From Steinernema hermaphroditum (lineage: Eukaryota > Nematoda > Chromadorea > Rhabditida > Steinernematidae), in assembly GCA_030435675.1 (NCBI GenBank), contig CM059621.1:4898001-4962000 (forward strand): a DNA stretch of 64,000 bases, read 5' to 3'. Positions 53,695 through 64,000 of this stretch are shown piece after piece. Position numbers and translations under genes: made by a program. How positions within the stretch are numbered: the first letter of the stretch is position 1; each line of letters starts with the position of its first letter. The notes beneath the pieces were generated by a model. It saw only the letters and a list, made by a program, of their open reading frames with translations, did not search any database and had not been told where the DNA came from.

Positions 53695-54911
53695 CTTCGA
53701 TAACCGTATTCAGTGTTCTCAGTGGCAGTGACCTGATTGATCCTTGAAGAGAACACATATCTTATTTTCTTGATGCGAAGTAGTTCGAAAACTCCACTCT
53801 GAATAGTTTCGTTGCATGTGAAGTATATCACAACCGCGCTTCCTAAAATACGGCACTGTGTGCTTGTCAATTCAACCTTTCTTACCATGGCACGCAATCC
53901 AGCAGCTATGACCGAGAATGACGAGAAGCGGTGGCGCAGTGTAGTACTGAGCGTAGACGTAGATTGCGTCGGCAACGATGATGAAAGTGCAAATGGCACA
54001 CGATTGATAGATCAACTATAAAGCACGAATAATCAGGGTGAATGGCTATAGTGGACGGTACCTGCTTCTGTAGTTTGGTTATTTTCTGTGAGTTTATATC
54101 GCGAGTTTTGTACCATACAGATGCGGCCAGGATGATGTAGATTATTGAAGTTAAGATCATGACGGCGAAGTTGTTAAAGGCGTGATAGGTGCTGTTGTAC
54201 TAAAAACTGATCCTCATATTGAATACCATAAAAACGGGCACCCTGTGGGGATCGGTGTTGAGCCACTCGATGTCTTCGTACGGACTGTTGTACCAAGCGT
54301 AGCCTCTCGTTGAGAAAATGAAAGTCTTCGATTTCCATCCCATAAAGGCACCGTAGATGAACGGGAAAAGACACCAAACATATGTCCGTTTCCCGCCGAA
54401 GAGGAAAGTTGTTACGTTTGGAAACCATAGATCGACAGCTCTGTTAATCCCAAGGATAACGCTTGTCATGCATGTACCGCACCAGAAGTCTGAAGTGGTC
54501 AGAATTGGAGCTGACAAAATGAGGAGCACATCATACTCATTATAGCGACTCCACAGAAGTAAATGAATTTAGGGTAGGTACAGAACGTAGCGCCTTGAAA
54601 GCTCAGAAATCCGTTTATGAGACTGTTGATCACAATGGTAACCATGTCGAAGAATCCAAGAAGAAACATGAGTTTGTAGCAAGAATTCTGCCGGAAATCC
54701 TTACGAACCAGGACGATCATGCACGGAATGTACATAATCTGTGAGATTAAAGTTGCACGCATTTTCTGAAGATTCATACCTCAAGCACTGTTCCTACAGT
54801 GAACTGCACAGAACCAATGAATGGATTTGGGGTGCCATATTTCGTTGGGTCGATTCCAGTACAGTTGTAGAGACGTTCGTAGTCCTGGCGGTGATTGACG
54901 AATAGATCCAT
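53695..54911 (-). CDS. Srt-class serpentine chemoreceptor, intact copy 2
   Basis: Six exons on the minus strand, all joining in frame over 43-52-nt introns, from the ATG at 54911 to a TGA at 53695-53697. Recognised by YERLYNCTGIDP, CYKLMFLLGFFDMVTIV, GINRAVDLWFP, LFGGKRTYVW, SVWYKTRDINSQKITKLQKQ, ADAIYVYAQYYTAPP, GSAVVIYFTCNETIQSG and a polar tail. Same exon boundaries as the copy at 33469-34695. The fragment at 37986-38415 is closer to this gene than to copy 1. No defects seen. Confidence 0.87.
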
Positions 54912-56173
54912 GGACAGAAGGCCAGCGATAAACTGAGGGACTAGAGTGTTTCTGTGAGTGACTCGCCGATGTAGTCTTATATATAGAGCCTCATTAGGCG
55001 GAGACGAGGCAGTGTCATTGTGATTGACGCAAAGGCGAAGACAAATGTGACAATGATAAACAGCGCGAAAACAACGGCTAAACAACGAAAAATCAGAAAT
55101 CTTGTGTTGCCCGGACCTACCGTACCTTTCAAAAACAATTGAAGATGTCAATATGTGTCTTTGGTAAATAGTCTAAATCAAGATAAACGTCGTAAATGTC
55201 TATGTCTATGTGTAACGTCTATGTGCCCTTGTACTCTGTAATTCCGTTCCCATCGTAGATACACGGCCCGACTTCCAGAAGGTCTGGGTCATCAGGGAGC
55301 TGAAATTCTACCTCTCAGAAGACTATTACGGCTCCACCGCCTGGCTCCACCACGTTGCCATTTAACCAGAAACGCAAATCAGAAATCCGCGCTTTCAGTC
55401 GCTCCGATGATGAGAATCCACCTTGTTGGCCGTCCTTCACCATCTTGGCTCCAGGTGTTTCAGCTCTTCACCGCTTCAACAAGCAAATGAAATCTCCGCG
55501 TTCTACTGGTGTCGTTGCTACAGTAATGGAACTCGAAATTCTGAGATCTTACACCAAGAGTCGAGACAGAGTCTTGAACATTTTGATGAAAGATCGGTTT
55601 CGACCCATAGACTTTATAGTCCATAGACGAAAAAAGATGGCCCTTGTTCAGACAAGTGTGGACATTTCTCAGTTGGCGTTTCTGTTCCTTGCAATCGTCG
55701 GAGATGTCCGCACTGCCACTGAAACCAACTGGGCGCACATTTATTTGGGCACTAGTAGAATAGGGACCGAGGACCATTCGTCTGTTTGATTTCTGTAGAG
55801 ATGGATTATATTTAAGAAAAACATTTAAACACAAAACCCAGGCTTGGCTTAGACTCCGGCTTTGGCCCATGCCTATAGATTTTAAGCGAGCCCTGTGGTC
55901 TTAACAGCTTCGAATATAATACTAGTTTGTTGTTTCACCGCACTTACCATTAGATTACGGCTTACGGAACATATGTATTTCTTTCTCCTCATCGTAATAT
56001 TTATGCTCTTTCGCGCTGTATTTCGATTAGATTTCCATTACACTATGACGTATGTTTATCAATTCTAAAGCTACAGACGCGCATACTTCCACATAACCTA
56101 TGTGTCATGTGTATTCGAACGACTTCAAAGTTACTTTAAGATGTCCCTGGTGAACCTAGAGAGTGATGCGTCG
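54912..56173. other. no recognised gene
   Basis: A 144-codon frame (55355-55789, +) and a short upstream stretch ending near 55360 look partly coding, but no motif, signal peptide or splice pattern supports a gene. The rest is AT-rich. Confidence 0.4.
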
Positions 56174-56188
56174 CTCTGTCTATTTCAC

Positions 56189-56606
56189 GAGTTACGAGTT
56201 TACGAGTTTATTTCGTGAATCAAAGGCTTACGCCTTGCACGACACCGAATAATAGACAAACAGAGGATGTCTCGTTGTAGCCGGCTTCATCCCTGGCGCG
56301 GCGCTTATGGCGAACCGGTCGGAGACGGCATGTGGGAGACGGCAAAACTTCGGAAATGGCAGTAGAACTTCTTCTTCTCGGGACGTTTGCGGCACAGAGG
56401 AGGCTTTTGAGCTCGCATCTTCTTCGTAGAGATGAGTTCGTGGTCCGGCAATTGCGTCTTCGGTGGTCCTCAGAGCGTCGGCGACCTTCAGGGTGACATC
56501 TCACGCAGCCGGATTCCTGGCGTCGGACATCTTGTTTGTCAGCGGTGGTGGGACTACGGAGAGCGACCGGAGGGACCGACTGCTCGCCACCGCGACAAGA
56601 GTGAGA
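56189..56606 (-). mobile_element. retroposon subfamily A, complete copy with 15-bp target-site duplication
   Basis: 418 bp, minus orientation, flanked by perfect 15-bp repeats CTCTGTCTATTTCAC (56174-56188 and 56607-56621). 3' end with AAGGC...GCCTT hairpin, GAAATAAA and CTCGTAAA tail units; 5' end with the GTCGCGGTGGCGAGC segment. Confidence 0.88.
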
Positions 56607-56621
56607 CTCTGTCTATTTCAC

Positions 56622-57484
56622 ACAATGTGATATTCAAAGAAGGTTCTGTACAGACATCGCTTAAGCAACGTGAAATGGGCTTGAATAATATTTGAGCTGC
56701 GCACCAGATTTTATTCGAGCACTAGAGTGACGGGTGCTTCATGGCCAGTAAGCCTGTAGCTGTTGGAAAGCACGCCATGGTCACCCAATTGCGCGCAAGG
56801 CCAAAATGGGTTTTCACAATCATCTTTGACCTTGTCAAGAAAATACATTGTACAGTCTGCGATAAACGCAGAAACAAGAATTTCATTTTTTTCACCCATA
56901 TACACTCAATATTATAGGAGAACATGTGCTTTGTAGAAGGATGTATTGGTTTACGTTGGGCTATCGCACTAAATCTACCGAAATGACACATAATGGTAAG
57001 CTGGTATCAGAATCAAGCAAGTTCGTTAACACTCTGGTAAGGTATTCCTTTCTGTATTCAAAAGGCTAGATACGGACCAGGGTTTGGCTGTTCTCCACGC
57101 TTCGTTCAGAAAGACAGAACTGGTACTAATTATACATCTGAGTCACATTTTTTGGCTATGAATCATAAGCGAAACTGACGTATTGTATTTTGTGTCCATC
57201 GTTCATTACCGTATCGTTTATATTACTATGACGAAACATCATGTAATTGTGATGTAGGGTGTAATTGTTGTGTTGTCCGTAAAAAATGCGCGTACCAATA
57301 TGATACTCTTCACTAGGATCGTTAGCGGCTCTTCAGGAGAAGCAAAAATAATTTAGAAAAACGTTTATTATCGACTTGTGACTTAGTACTTCGTCACGAT
57401 TTCAACAAAAGTAAAATAATGTTCTTTGTACGTGAGTACAGAATAACGACTCTGACAATAAATTCTAGACAAAACATAGATATT
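56622..57484. other. no gene seen
   Basis: AT-rich sequence with short frames only. Confidence 0.45.
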
Positions 57485-57665
57485 TTACTGGTAGACGACG
57501 GAAGCCGTCGAACACCGGGTTCGCATCTGCTTCGGAGAGATGGGTCCTTGATCTTGAAGTTGCGTCTTCGACAGTGGTGATGTCCTCAACCTGTTGGTGA
57601 CCGTCATCGGATGTGGTTCTCACAGGATGATACCTGGCGTTTTAAGTCTGATGTTGGGGACCTAT
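57485..57665 (-). repeat. old retroposon subfamily A fragment
   Basis: TTGCGTCTTCG, GATGTCCTCA and TACCTGGCG blocks, in order, match 13880-13970. Confidence 0.4.
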
Positions 57666-58350
57666 TTGCTCTTGACGAGCTCACTTCTACTTCACGGAAG
57701 TAGAGGCCTAAAGTGTAAAAAAAAGTCCGACTACCCGAAGATCTTTTCAAGTTGACCCCCACAATAGCCCTCCAATTTGAGCTGATAGATTTCTGTTTTC
57801 AGCTCTTTTAGCACTTTCTTCGCTCTATCTTACTGTCGTCTATGCTTTTCCATAACTGACGCTATCAGATAAAACCACTCGAAGATATGTTTTTTTCGTC
57901 TTAAGCTCCGCATATTTTGCGAACGGCGAATCCGGATGAGACCTGTAAACTGGGACGAAGTTGTAGAAAGCAATGGTGAATACATTGAGTGAAATGGTTA
58001 AAATTACTGCAAATAAAGAATCATCACAAAAGTGGCCCATTTTCAATGTGCCAACCCAACAGATTACATCCTTTAACACGGCTTAACGTTCGGCTTGGTT
58101 CTCTTACAGTTTACACTTGTACCTAGTGCTTTCAGATTGCGCGCTAAATTCATTTAACCGCTACCTTGTAACGAAGGCTATTGCTACGGCCCGATTAGCC
58201 ACGGGAACATGCAAAAGCCAAACTTCAAAGTCTGTTCCGCCACCCTCTCCGATGATGGTTTTTCCACTAAGGACCACAGAGTGAAAATACTGTATTGTGA
58301 TGCAACACGGAATGGTGGAAATTGGTTGCCAAAGCAGAGTCTGCGACATA
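57666..58350. other. no gene called
   Basis: A minus-strand frame at 57840-58079 starts next to a mariner-type end (TGGGTTGGCACATTGAAAAT in inverse) and has one hydrophobic stretch. Support is too thin for a gene. Confidence 0.4.
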
Positions 58351-58415
58351 GTATTGGGTTGGAGCAGTGAAAATGGGCCGTTTTTGTAATGATTGTTTAT
58401 TTGTATGTATTGTTT
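58351..58415. repeat. mariner-type end
   Basis: TATTGGGTTGGAGCAGTGAA followed by ATGGGCC, like the ends at 25386 and 46826. After the retroposon, 59003-59130 continues with the segment shared with 25465-25500, so the retroposon has landed inside a mariner relic. Confidence 0.5.
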
Positions 58416-58427
58416 CAACCATTTCAC

Positions 58428-59002
58428 AAGTTTATTTCTCGTATCAAAGGCTTACGCCTTGCGAGACGTCATATATATGCACAAGAAACACATTATCACT
58501 CCGTAGTCGCCGGTCTTCTTCTGACTTCGGCACATCAGAGTAGAGCACGGCGATCCCATTAGTGTGCGCGGGCATCAGAGAGGCGAAAACCTGATTCCGG
58601 AGACGGTGGAGCACGGCAAACCCATCTTCAGCTCAGGTGGCAGCGCGGACGTCGGAGTTGAGGAGCTTCTTCAGCGGCTTCCGCGGGCGGCACGAGTGAA
58701 GAACAGGCATGGAGGCGAAACGCGTTGTCGGAGCACAACAGGCGAACCGGGAACCATCAGGGCAGCTGGCAACGCGGACTTCGGAATTGTGGCGGTACTT
58801 TGGCTTCTCTGGCGGCGCGAGTGGAGTCGGGCGGCAGTGATTAGCTTCTTGGCAAGACGGTGGAACTACGGCTCCCTGGTGTTCCAGGCCTTCTGGAAGC
58901 CGGGGCGATCATTGCGCCAACAACGACGGCCGAGAACGACCGCTCACTCAACTCAGTCGGCTCAGACAGCCTCAGAGAGAGCGAGCGGACGACCCGACCC
59001 GA
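58428..59002 (-). mobile_element. retroposon subfamily B, complete copy with 12-bp target-site duplication
   Basis: 575 bp, minus orientation, flanked by CAACCATTTCAC (58416-58427 and 59003-59014). The 3' end is hairpin AAGGCGTAAGCCTT, a GAGAAATAAA-like motif and a very short tail. The 5' end has repeated GGGTC. It shares the 3' 60 bp with subfamily A but differs in the body. No long frame. Confidence 0.87.
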
Positions 59003-59199
59003 CAACCATTTCACTTCAAGGTATTTACTATTTGACTGAGTAACCTCAGCCCACTCCTCGGGCAAAGGTGGGATCCGTTGTTAGTAGAATGTGTGCACTT
59101 CCAAGTTAAAAAATGTTTGTTTTTGGTCGTTTTGGTGTTTTGGTCTCATTTTCGACCAATTTGTCTTATTCGGACTGATTACCACTGATATCGTCGTTT

Positions 59200-59455
59200 A
59201 TGAAAGAGCGCAGATGATGATTAGATAGAGCTAAGAGAGTGCTATATAAGAAGCAAAAAGGAATCTCGCAGCTCAAAGTAGAGAGCCATTCTGAGGGTCA
59301 ACTTAAAATGTGAGGTCTCAGGCACCAAAGTGTTCCAATATTTGGCCTCTATTTCCACAAAGTAGAAAAAATCTCGAGGAGTCGTTATGTGGGAATGGTA
59401 GCTGTGAGTGGTAGATACCCGCTGCATGACCCCATTGTCTGTTATACAGTAAAGC
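59200..59455. repeat. unclassified repeat C, copy 2
   Basis: Homologous to 44255-44425, longer here. Includes a TGCTATATAAG motif at about 59238. Confidence 0.55.
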
Positions 59456-60115
59456 GCCGACGTTGGGCGCTTGCTACCGGGGCTCGCAGTGGAGAATCTG
59501 GGAGGCTCGCCGTACCGTCCTGAGCTCTTCAGCACGTAGAAGATGTCCGCAGTCCGTTGCCACGCGGGTTTTCGCTCCCTTCCTTGTGGATGGCGTTGTT
59601 CCGCAACACCGATCCGCTAATACCGAGGATAACTACGCGACGCTTATCGATACGCCTCGCTACCCTATACCAATGACAGACACAGCACCTTAGTGAACTG
59701 TCGAGTTGCACGTACACGAGAATCGCGGTTAACAAACGATTTACTCGCGGCAAAAGGCAACAATTAACGGTGACAAATCGCACAATGCGATACAATAAGC
59801 AGAATCACTCTGCGGGGACACACACAAGGTGAACAACAACAATTAACACGATCAACAACAGGCTTGCACATCTGACTCTCGCGCGCCGCTTCTGGAACCT
59901 TCTCTGGTCTCGCTCGCATGGTGAAAGTCCTATCTTCGGTCCAATTCGCGCGGGAGATTCTTCGCCTCCACTTCCGCCGTTGCATCTAAGTCCGACTGCT
60001 GTAATGGAAGTCCGTTAGTCTGAGTCGCGTGCCGCGACAGTCCCGCCGCCGTCGTGCAAGTCCCGCCACTACCTGATTTGTCCGAGTCCGACGGGTCCGA
60101 TAATCGCCTCCGTAG
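59456..60115 (-). other. GC-richer flank of the gag-like ORF, possible LTR or 3' end of the second BEL element
   Basis: Base composition matches the gag-like ORF, not the AT-rich host sequence, and changes abruptly near 59456. I could not match it to 61268-62178, so LTR status is unproven. Confidence 0.35.
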
Positions 60116-61267
60116 TCATTGACGTTCTGAGCAGGGTCCGGTGCTTCTTCCGTCGTCCAGTTTCTTCAGCTGTTCGTCTATCTTCTCGCTTCCGTTGCAA
60201 AGCTCCGTCGTGTGGATATTTTCACCGCCGATCTTGCATCTGGACCGTTGAACGCACTGGCCGTCGTGATCCGCGTTGCGCCCGCACTTTCTGCACCGTC
60301 CGAGTTCGTCCATCAGCGTTGCTCGAGCTTCATAGTCCTTATAGTCCACACAACCTTTGGAATAGTGATTGCCTCGGCAGAAGGTGCAGCGGATTCTCTC
60401 TCCACTTGGCCCGTAGACTGGCATCCGATTCCTTCTAGTTTCATCGAGGTTGTTGCACCATAACCGCTGGTAACGTTCTTTCGACTTCTTCAGTTCCGCC
60501 TTCTGCTGCTCGACTTGACGTTTTCTGTCCGAACTTCCACTTCGCGCTGAGCTCCGTCGTGCTTTGTCTGCTTGGTTTGGGAACGGTCCGAAGATGATGG
60601 AAGTCGTGGGCGACTCCTCCGGCCCCTCTAAACGACGCTTTCGAAGATGGCATTTGAGCGTGTGGATCCTCCGCGTGATCGATTCCAGAAAGGCTTGTCG
60701 GTCTGCTTGTCGCCATGGATAGACTTCCGAAACCGATCCGGCGAGTTTCATAGCGATCAGTTGTCCGCCTTCGATGTGTTCGATCTTCGCGTAAGCGTCC
60801 CTGATCCGTGTTTCCGTACGGTCCTTGTTTCGCCGAATATCGTCCAGGCGGTCCTGGGCCAAGGCGCGCGCCATTTCCGGAAAGTTGCTCTGGACGGAGA
60901 TCATGTCTGACTCCAGCCGACCGAGTTCCGAAGCGATGGATTTGAGTTCGACGTTCAACATCAGTCGGTCTCCGATGTTTCTTCGGTCCGATTTTGACAA
61001 GAGGTCCGACGAATTTTGCGTTGAACTTGATCCGGTTCTGATCGTACGGCATGAACTTCGTGACCGGGATGACGTGCTTCGCTTCCTGTCTTCGTTGCGC
61101 TCGTTGTCCTTGGTTGCTTCACTCTCCGATAGTTCCATATCCTCGTTGAAGTCCAGCGACTGGGATCGTTCTGCGTCTGAATTCGCGGTGTTCTTTTCCA
61201 TCTTCCTCGTTTCCGTGGGTGACTGTCTGCAATTCACCGTCGCGTTATTTGAGCATGTGAAATACAA
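60116..61267 (-). CDS. gag-like zinc-knuckle protein of a second BEL/Pao-type element
   Basis: A frame of about 383 codons; the likely start is the Met at about 61198 (MEKNTANSDAER). It has a Ser/Arg-rich N-terminus, a long charged helical middle, then Cys clusters CTFCRGNHYSKGC and CRKCGRNADHDGQC followed by a partial third near the C-terminus. This pattern equals the gag C-terminus of the complete element at 14990-15200. The ORF ends about 30 residues after the knuckles with no protease. It lies downstream of the pol frame at 62179-64000 on the same strand, the reverse of normal gag-pol order, so it may belong to a neighbouring tandem copy or be a genuine extra 3' ORF. Confidence 0.7.
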   Translation of the reverse strand: MYFTCSNNATVNCRQSPTETRKMEKNTANSDAERSQSLDFNEDMELSESEATKDNERNEDRKRSTSSRSRSSCRTIRTGSSSTQNSSDLLSKSDRRNIGDRLMLNVELKSIASELGRLESDMISVQSNFPEMARALAQDRLDDIRRNKDRTETRIRDAYAKIEHIEGGQLIAMKLAGSVSEVYPWRQADRQAFLESITRRIHTLKCHLRKRRLEGPEESPTTSIIFGPFPNQADKARRSSARSGSSDRKRQVEQQKAELKKSKERYQRLWCNNLDETRRNRMPVYGPSGERIRCTFCRGNHYSKGCVDYKDYEARATLMDELGRCRKCGRNADHDGQCVQRSRCKIGGENIHTTELCNGSEKIDEQLKKLDDGRSTGPCSERQ

Positions 61268-62178
61268 GCGTAATGTCCGATAATCACGGGAAGGTAACCG
61301 ATGGACCGTTATGACTCGAACAGACTCGCGTGGATCAGAATCGTGATCCTGTCTAACGATAGCCTACTTCCACTACCTTCCTAATCGCGGATGGTGAGTG
61401 CCTACTGGCACCGAGTCCGTGATAACCTCTATCCGCGCTGAGCGTCTGAGGTTGTCCGATGCCGCAGGCTATACCGTACTTTCGCGGAGCACGAAGTCCC
61501 GAAAAATTCGTCGAACCCGACCGAACATACCCGACAAACATAGGAACAACACAGAATACGAAATACCGAGGATCATACCGAAAATACGGTTCGTTGTTCT
61601 TCTCCTAGACCCTGGCTGTGGCTGCGCGTCCGAGTAGAAGCCGTCGCCCTTCGAATCCATCACCCCGCGTCTTCTAGAACCGATTAGAGTGCGCTCGACT
61701 CGATGCCGCGCAGGCTGAGTATCAAAGTCGCCTGCTACGGTAATTCGTGGCGAGACCGAGTCTGGTTAGAAATGGCCGATGGAATTTCGAAATTCCTCTG
61801 TCCAATAGTCGGACTGATCTCGTAGAAAACGAGCGAAACCCATGTGGCACTGGCCACTAGACTAAACTGCAACCGATATAACCGATAGATGCTGATTTGA
61901 CCGAGTTGTTGAGGTTGCTATTTGAATGTCTGCAGGTGAAACTGCGCTTGTTGTCATATCCGTCACTTATCCGCAGTTTCCGACACAAGCAAGACTTAGA
62001 TTAATGAACAATAACGCCAACTTATGAATCAAGAACGAACTAACTTTAAACTAACCAAAACTAACTAATTGTAAACCCTTTTTTATTTTCTTTTCTCTCC
62101 AATTTTTTCCATTTTTTTTTCCAAAATTTTCAATCTTTTTCTTTTCTTCTTCTTTTTTCTTCTCCCTTCCCCTTCCCC
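61268..62178 (-). other. region between BEL pol and the gag-like ORF
   Basis: It begins, reading minus, with a long purine tract (about 62080-62178), as expected at a 3' polypurine site, and may contain an LTR. A 64-codon minus frame (61469-61663) has one hydrophobic helix (IFGMILGISYSVLFLCLSG) flanked by Arg; its meaning is unknown. Confidence 0.45.
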
Positions 62179-64000
62179 CTATTCCGGGTAATTGACTCGC
62201 TTTCGGTCTCGCAGACCGTAGCGGTGCGTTCCGCGTCGCGAAGACGTGTCCGTGACTCCGTTGACCTCTACTGAGATGCCACTATCCGCCTGATCCGCGA
62301 CGATTTCTGGAGGCTCTGTGCTCTCCGGCGAAGCTCGTGTTAGCTCCGCTGCTGGCTCGTTCTGGACCGGTTCCTCCGAGGCGATTTCTTGTACCGCGTC
62401 CGTGTCTTCCTCATCTAATTCTAGCGGTACCAGGAGATTGATCGGACGTACGACTGTCCGACCGTTTCCTAGGTGCAGTTTGGCGTTCCGGGTCGCACCG
62501 TCTCTGCTGCTCTGAAGTTCCTCGATCCTCGCAACTGTCCAATTCTGCTTCGGCTGAATTTCGTCGATCAACAAGACGCACATCTGCTCTTTCAGTTCCA
62601 CCGACTTCGTCCGTCCTTGCCGCAGCGTTCTCTGATGTTTCTCCCGAAGGCTTGTCAGATATTCCCGGTGAAATATTGTCCAGAACCGTTCCTGTATCTG
62701 CCGAGAGGATTTGAGCGCTTCGAGCGCCTGTTGTCGAGACTGGATCACTGGTCCGTCTCTGCTGTCGGTCCACGTTTCGTCTTGGACCTCCAGGTCCGAA
62801 TTGCCACTGAAAGGCATCACTATCTCCGCGTCTCGTTGATAAAAATCTATTGGCCGAAGTATCGGCTTCCCGTCAAAATTTGAGTCCGAATACGTGAGCG
62901 GTCGGCTGTTCATCACTGCTTCAATCGCCACCAGGACGTCTCCAAATTCCGTAAACGTCGGGAGAGTGCGCTTCATCGCCTTGTAGTAGCAGCGCTTGAT
63001 GTCTTGAATCAGCCGCTCGTAGAACGCGCCCTTCCAAGGGCTGTATGGCGATATTCGCCGCCATTCAATCTTTTTCTCCGCGAAGAACCGCATGAGGCTA
63101 GGATTCTTGTCCGAATCCTCAAAATATAGCCGTAAAATCTCTTCTGCCATCCAAAATGTCGGTGCATTATCGCAAGTGACCGTCTCCGGTCTCCGTCGCC
63201 GATTCATAAATCGTTGGAATGCACTTAGGAACTTTTTAGTGGTCATATCTTCGACCGCTTCGAGGTGCACCATCCTAGTGACCGTACAAGTGATAATCAG
63301 TCCGTATGCTTTCGCAATCGTTCCGTCCTTGGTCTTGATGGGTCCGAAGTAGTCCAACCCGCAGTGCTGGAACGGTTCCGCCCGTTGCACTCGTCTCCTT
63401 GGTAATCCTGGAGAGTCCGGGTACGGTAGCGGGAAGTTGTTGAACCGCTGACAGGGCACACAATGACCGATAACCTTCTTCGCAAGTTTTCTGATCGCCG
63501 GAATCCAGTAGTTCTGTCTGACGCTCGTTACCGTGGACCGAAGGGACCGATGAAGAGCCGGTTTGTTGAGCGTAAGATGTTCTTCTCGAACTATCATCTC
63601 CGCTAATTTCGATTTTGGGTCAATCAAGACCGGGAATTTCGCTCCATCCGGGATGGTTGCTCTTTCGAGCCGTCCTCTACAGCGCCAGATCCCGTCCTCA
63701 TCTGCAAATAGGTTAAGCTGCTTGAACTCGCCTAGCCTGTGCTGTATCCGAGCGTTTGTCTGACTTAACCGAATGATAACTGACCGAGCGGACTTGACTT
63801 CGGAGGCCGATAATTCCGCACTCTCTTTGTCCGCTATGTTGAACCATAAACCATGATGTTCGGCCCTGAACGATCGCGGTAATTTCCGTGCCGAATTCCG
63901 AACAAAACGTAATATATAAGCAACAATGTTTATCAATTTTGGAAGCCACTTGGTCTTCGTCCATAGAAACGGTTCTTCCTCGTCAACGATCATGGCGTCT
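62179..64000 (-). CDS. BEL/Pao pol C-terminus: integrase (partial at window edge)
   Basis: A minus-strand frame open to the window end. The zinc-binding domain has His near residues 139 and 148 and Cys near 178 and 181 (HCVPC). The catalytic core has Asp in GLDYFGPI (about 214), Asp in TCDNAPTF (about 275) and Glu in SPWKGAFYERLI (about 326), so the DDE triad is complete. The BEL-type C-terminal domain (RPIDFYQRD, FWTIFHREYL, EQMCVLLIDE) and a Glu-rich tail ending in NYPE follow. Unlike the element at 11.7-19.7 kb, the integrase is intact. Reverse transcriptase would lie beyond the window. Confidence 0.9.
   Translation of the reverse strand, partial: DAMIVDEEEPFLWTKTKWLPKLINIVAYILRFVRNSARKLPRSFRAEHHGLWFNIADKESAELSASEVKSARSVIIRLSQTNARIQHRLGEFKQLNLFADEDGIWRCRGRLERATIPDGAKFPVLIDPKSKLAEMIVREEHLTLNKPALHRSLRSTVTSVRQNYWIPAIRKLAKKVIGHCVPCQRFNNFPLPYPDSPGLPRRRVQRAEPFQHCGLDYFGPIKTKDGTIAKAYGLIITCTVTRMVHLEAVEDMTTKKFLSAFQRFMNRRRRPETVTCDNAPTFWMAEEILRLYFEDSDKNPSLMRFFAEKKIEWRRISPYSPWKGAFYERLIQDIKRCYYKAMKRTLPTFTEFGDVLVAIEAVMNSRPLTYSDSNFDGKPILRPIDFYQRDAEIVMPFSGNSDLEVQDETWTDSRDGPVIQSRQQALEALKSSRQIQERFWTIFHREYLTSLREKHQRTLRQGRTKSVELKEQMCVLLIDEIQPKQNWTVARIEELQSSRDGATRNAKLHLGNGRTVVRPINLLVPLELDEEDTDAVQEIASEEPVQNEPAAELTRASPESTEPPEIVADQADSGISVEVNGVTDTSSRRGTHRYGLRDRKRVNYPE

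Noticed and set aside
57840..58079. Possible receptor exon on the minus strand
   Set aside because: Only one hydrophobic stretch, begins inside a mariner-type end, and no adjoining exons fit.
61469..61663. Possible envelope remnant with a membrane helix
   Set aside because: One helix in 64 codons is not enough for an envelope call; recorded only as an unexplained frame.
1..64000. CRISPR array, bacterial operon, or horizontally acquired gene cluster
   Set aside because: No regularly spaced short repeats of that type; all recognisable genes are nematode-like with short introns, or are eukaryotic transposons.

Overview
This window is nuclear DNA of a nematode, most likely a rhabditid. The evidence is three nematode-restricted chemoreceptor families (Srsx, Srh, Srt), a MATH-BTB gene of the bath type, nematode-style TIL-domain protease inhibitors, GT-AG introns that are almost all about 41-51 nt long, and a BEL/Pao retrotransposon primed by tRNA-Gly. 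The species cannot be named from sequence alone. No operon, bacterial-type gene or CRISPR array is visible.

Layout. 0-5 kb: a possible terminal exon, a 102-bp hAT-like MITE, a truncated srsx receptor and a small secreted ORF. 5-10 kb: no convincing gene. 10.3-11.4 kb: an intronless coiled-coil gene. 11.7-19.7 kb: a nearly complete, recent BEL/Pao element (306-bp LTRs, 5-bp TSD) that has lost the central integrase aspartate. A 1.7-kb hAT-type element is nested in its gag, and a retroposon is nested in that. 19.9-25.2 kb: a divergent pair of TIL inhibitor genes, a MATH-BTB gene and the C-terminal half of a p62/NPP-11 nucleoporin. 26.5-31 kb and 42.4-43.4 kb: an srh cluster of one intact gene and two broken ones, surrounded by many detached copies of the srh 5' flank. 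28.6-29.7 kb and 35.5-37.7 kb: two RTE-like LINE fragments. 33.5-34.7 kb and 53.7-54.9 kb: two intact srt genes, with a broken third at 38 kb. 40 kb: a multi-exon orphan gene missing its first exon. 45.5-46.8 kb: a dead mariner. 47.8-48.8 kb: a tandem array. 49.7-51.4 kb: a foldback hAT MITE and a larger hAT relic. 59-64 kb: part of a second BEL/Pao element on the minus strand with a separate zinc-knuckle ORF downstream of pol.

The real host genes make an environment-sensing and secreted-protein neighbourhood (chemoreceptors, protease inhibitors, MATH-BTB substrate adaptor). This is the kind of rapidly duplicating, transposon-rich region typical of nematode chromosome arms; that placement is inference. 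About half of the window is repeats. Several insertions can be proven inside the window because target-site duplications or un-inserted paralogous copies are present.

The least ordinary material is a family of 0.4-0.6 kb retroposons with a conserved 3' hairpin and a variable 8-mer tail like that of the local LINE; a set of hAT-like families, each with its own tandem 6-bp subterminal motif; a pair of overlapping 24-bp perfect palindromes between the two TIL genes; and an unidentified 661-bp insertion at 44.7 kb. I saw no clear, wholly new multi-gene system.
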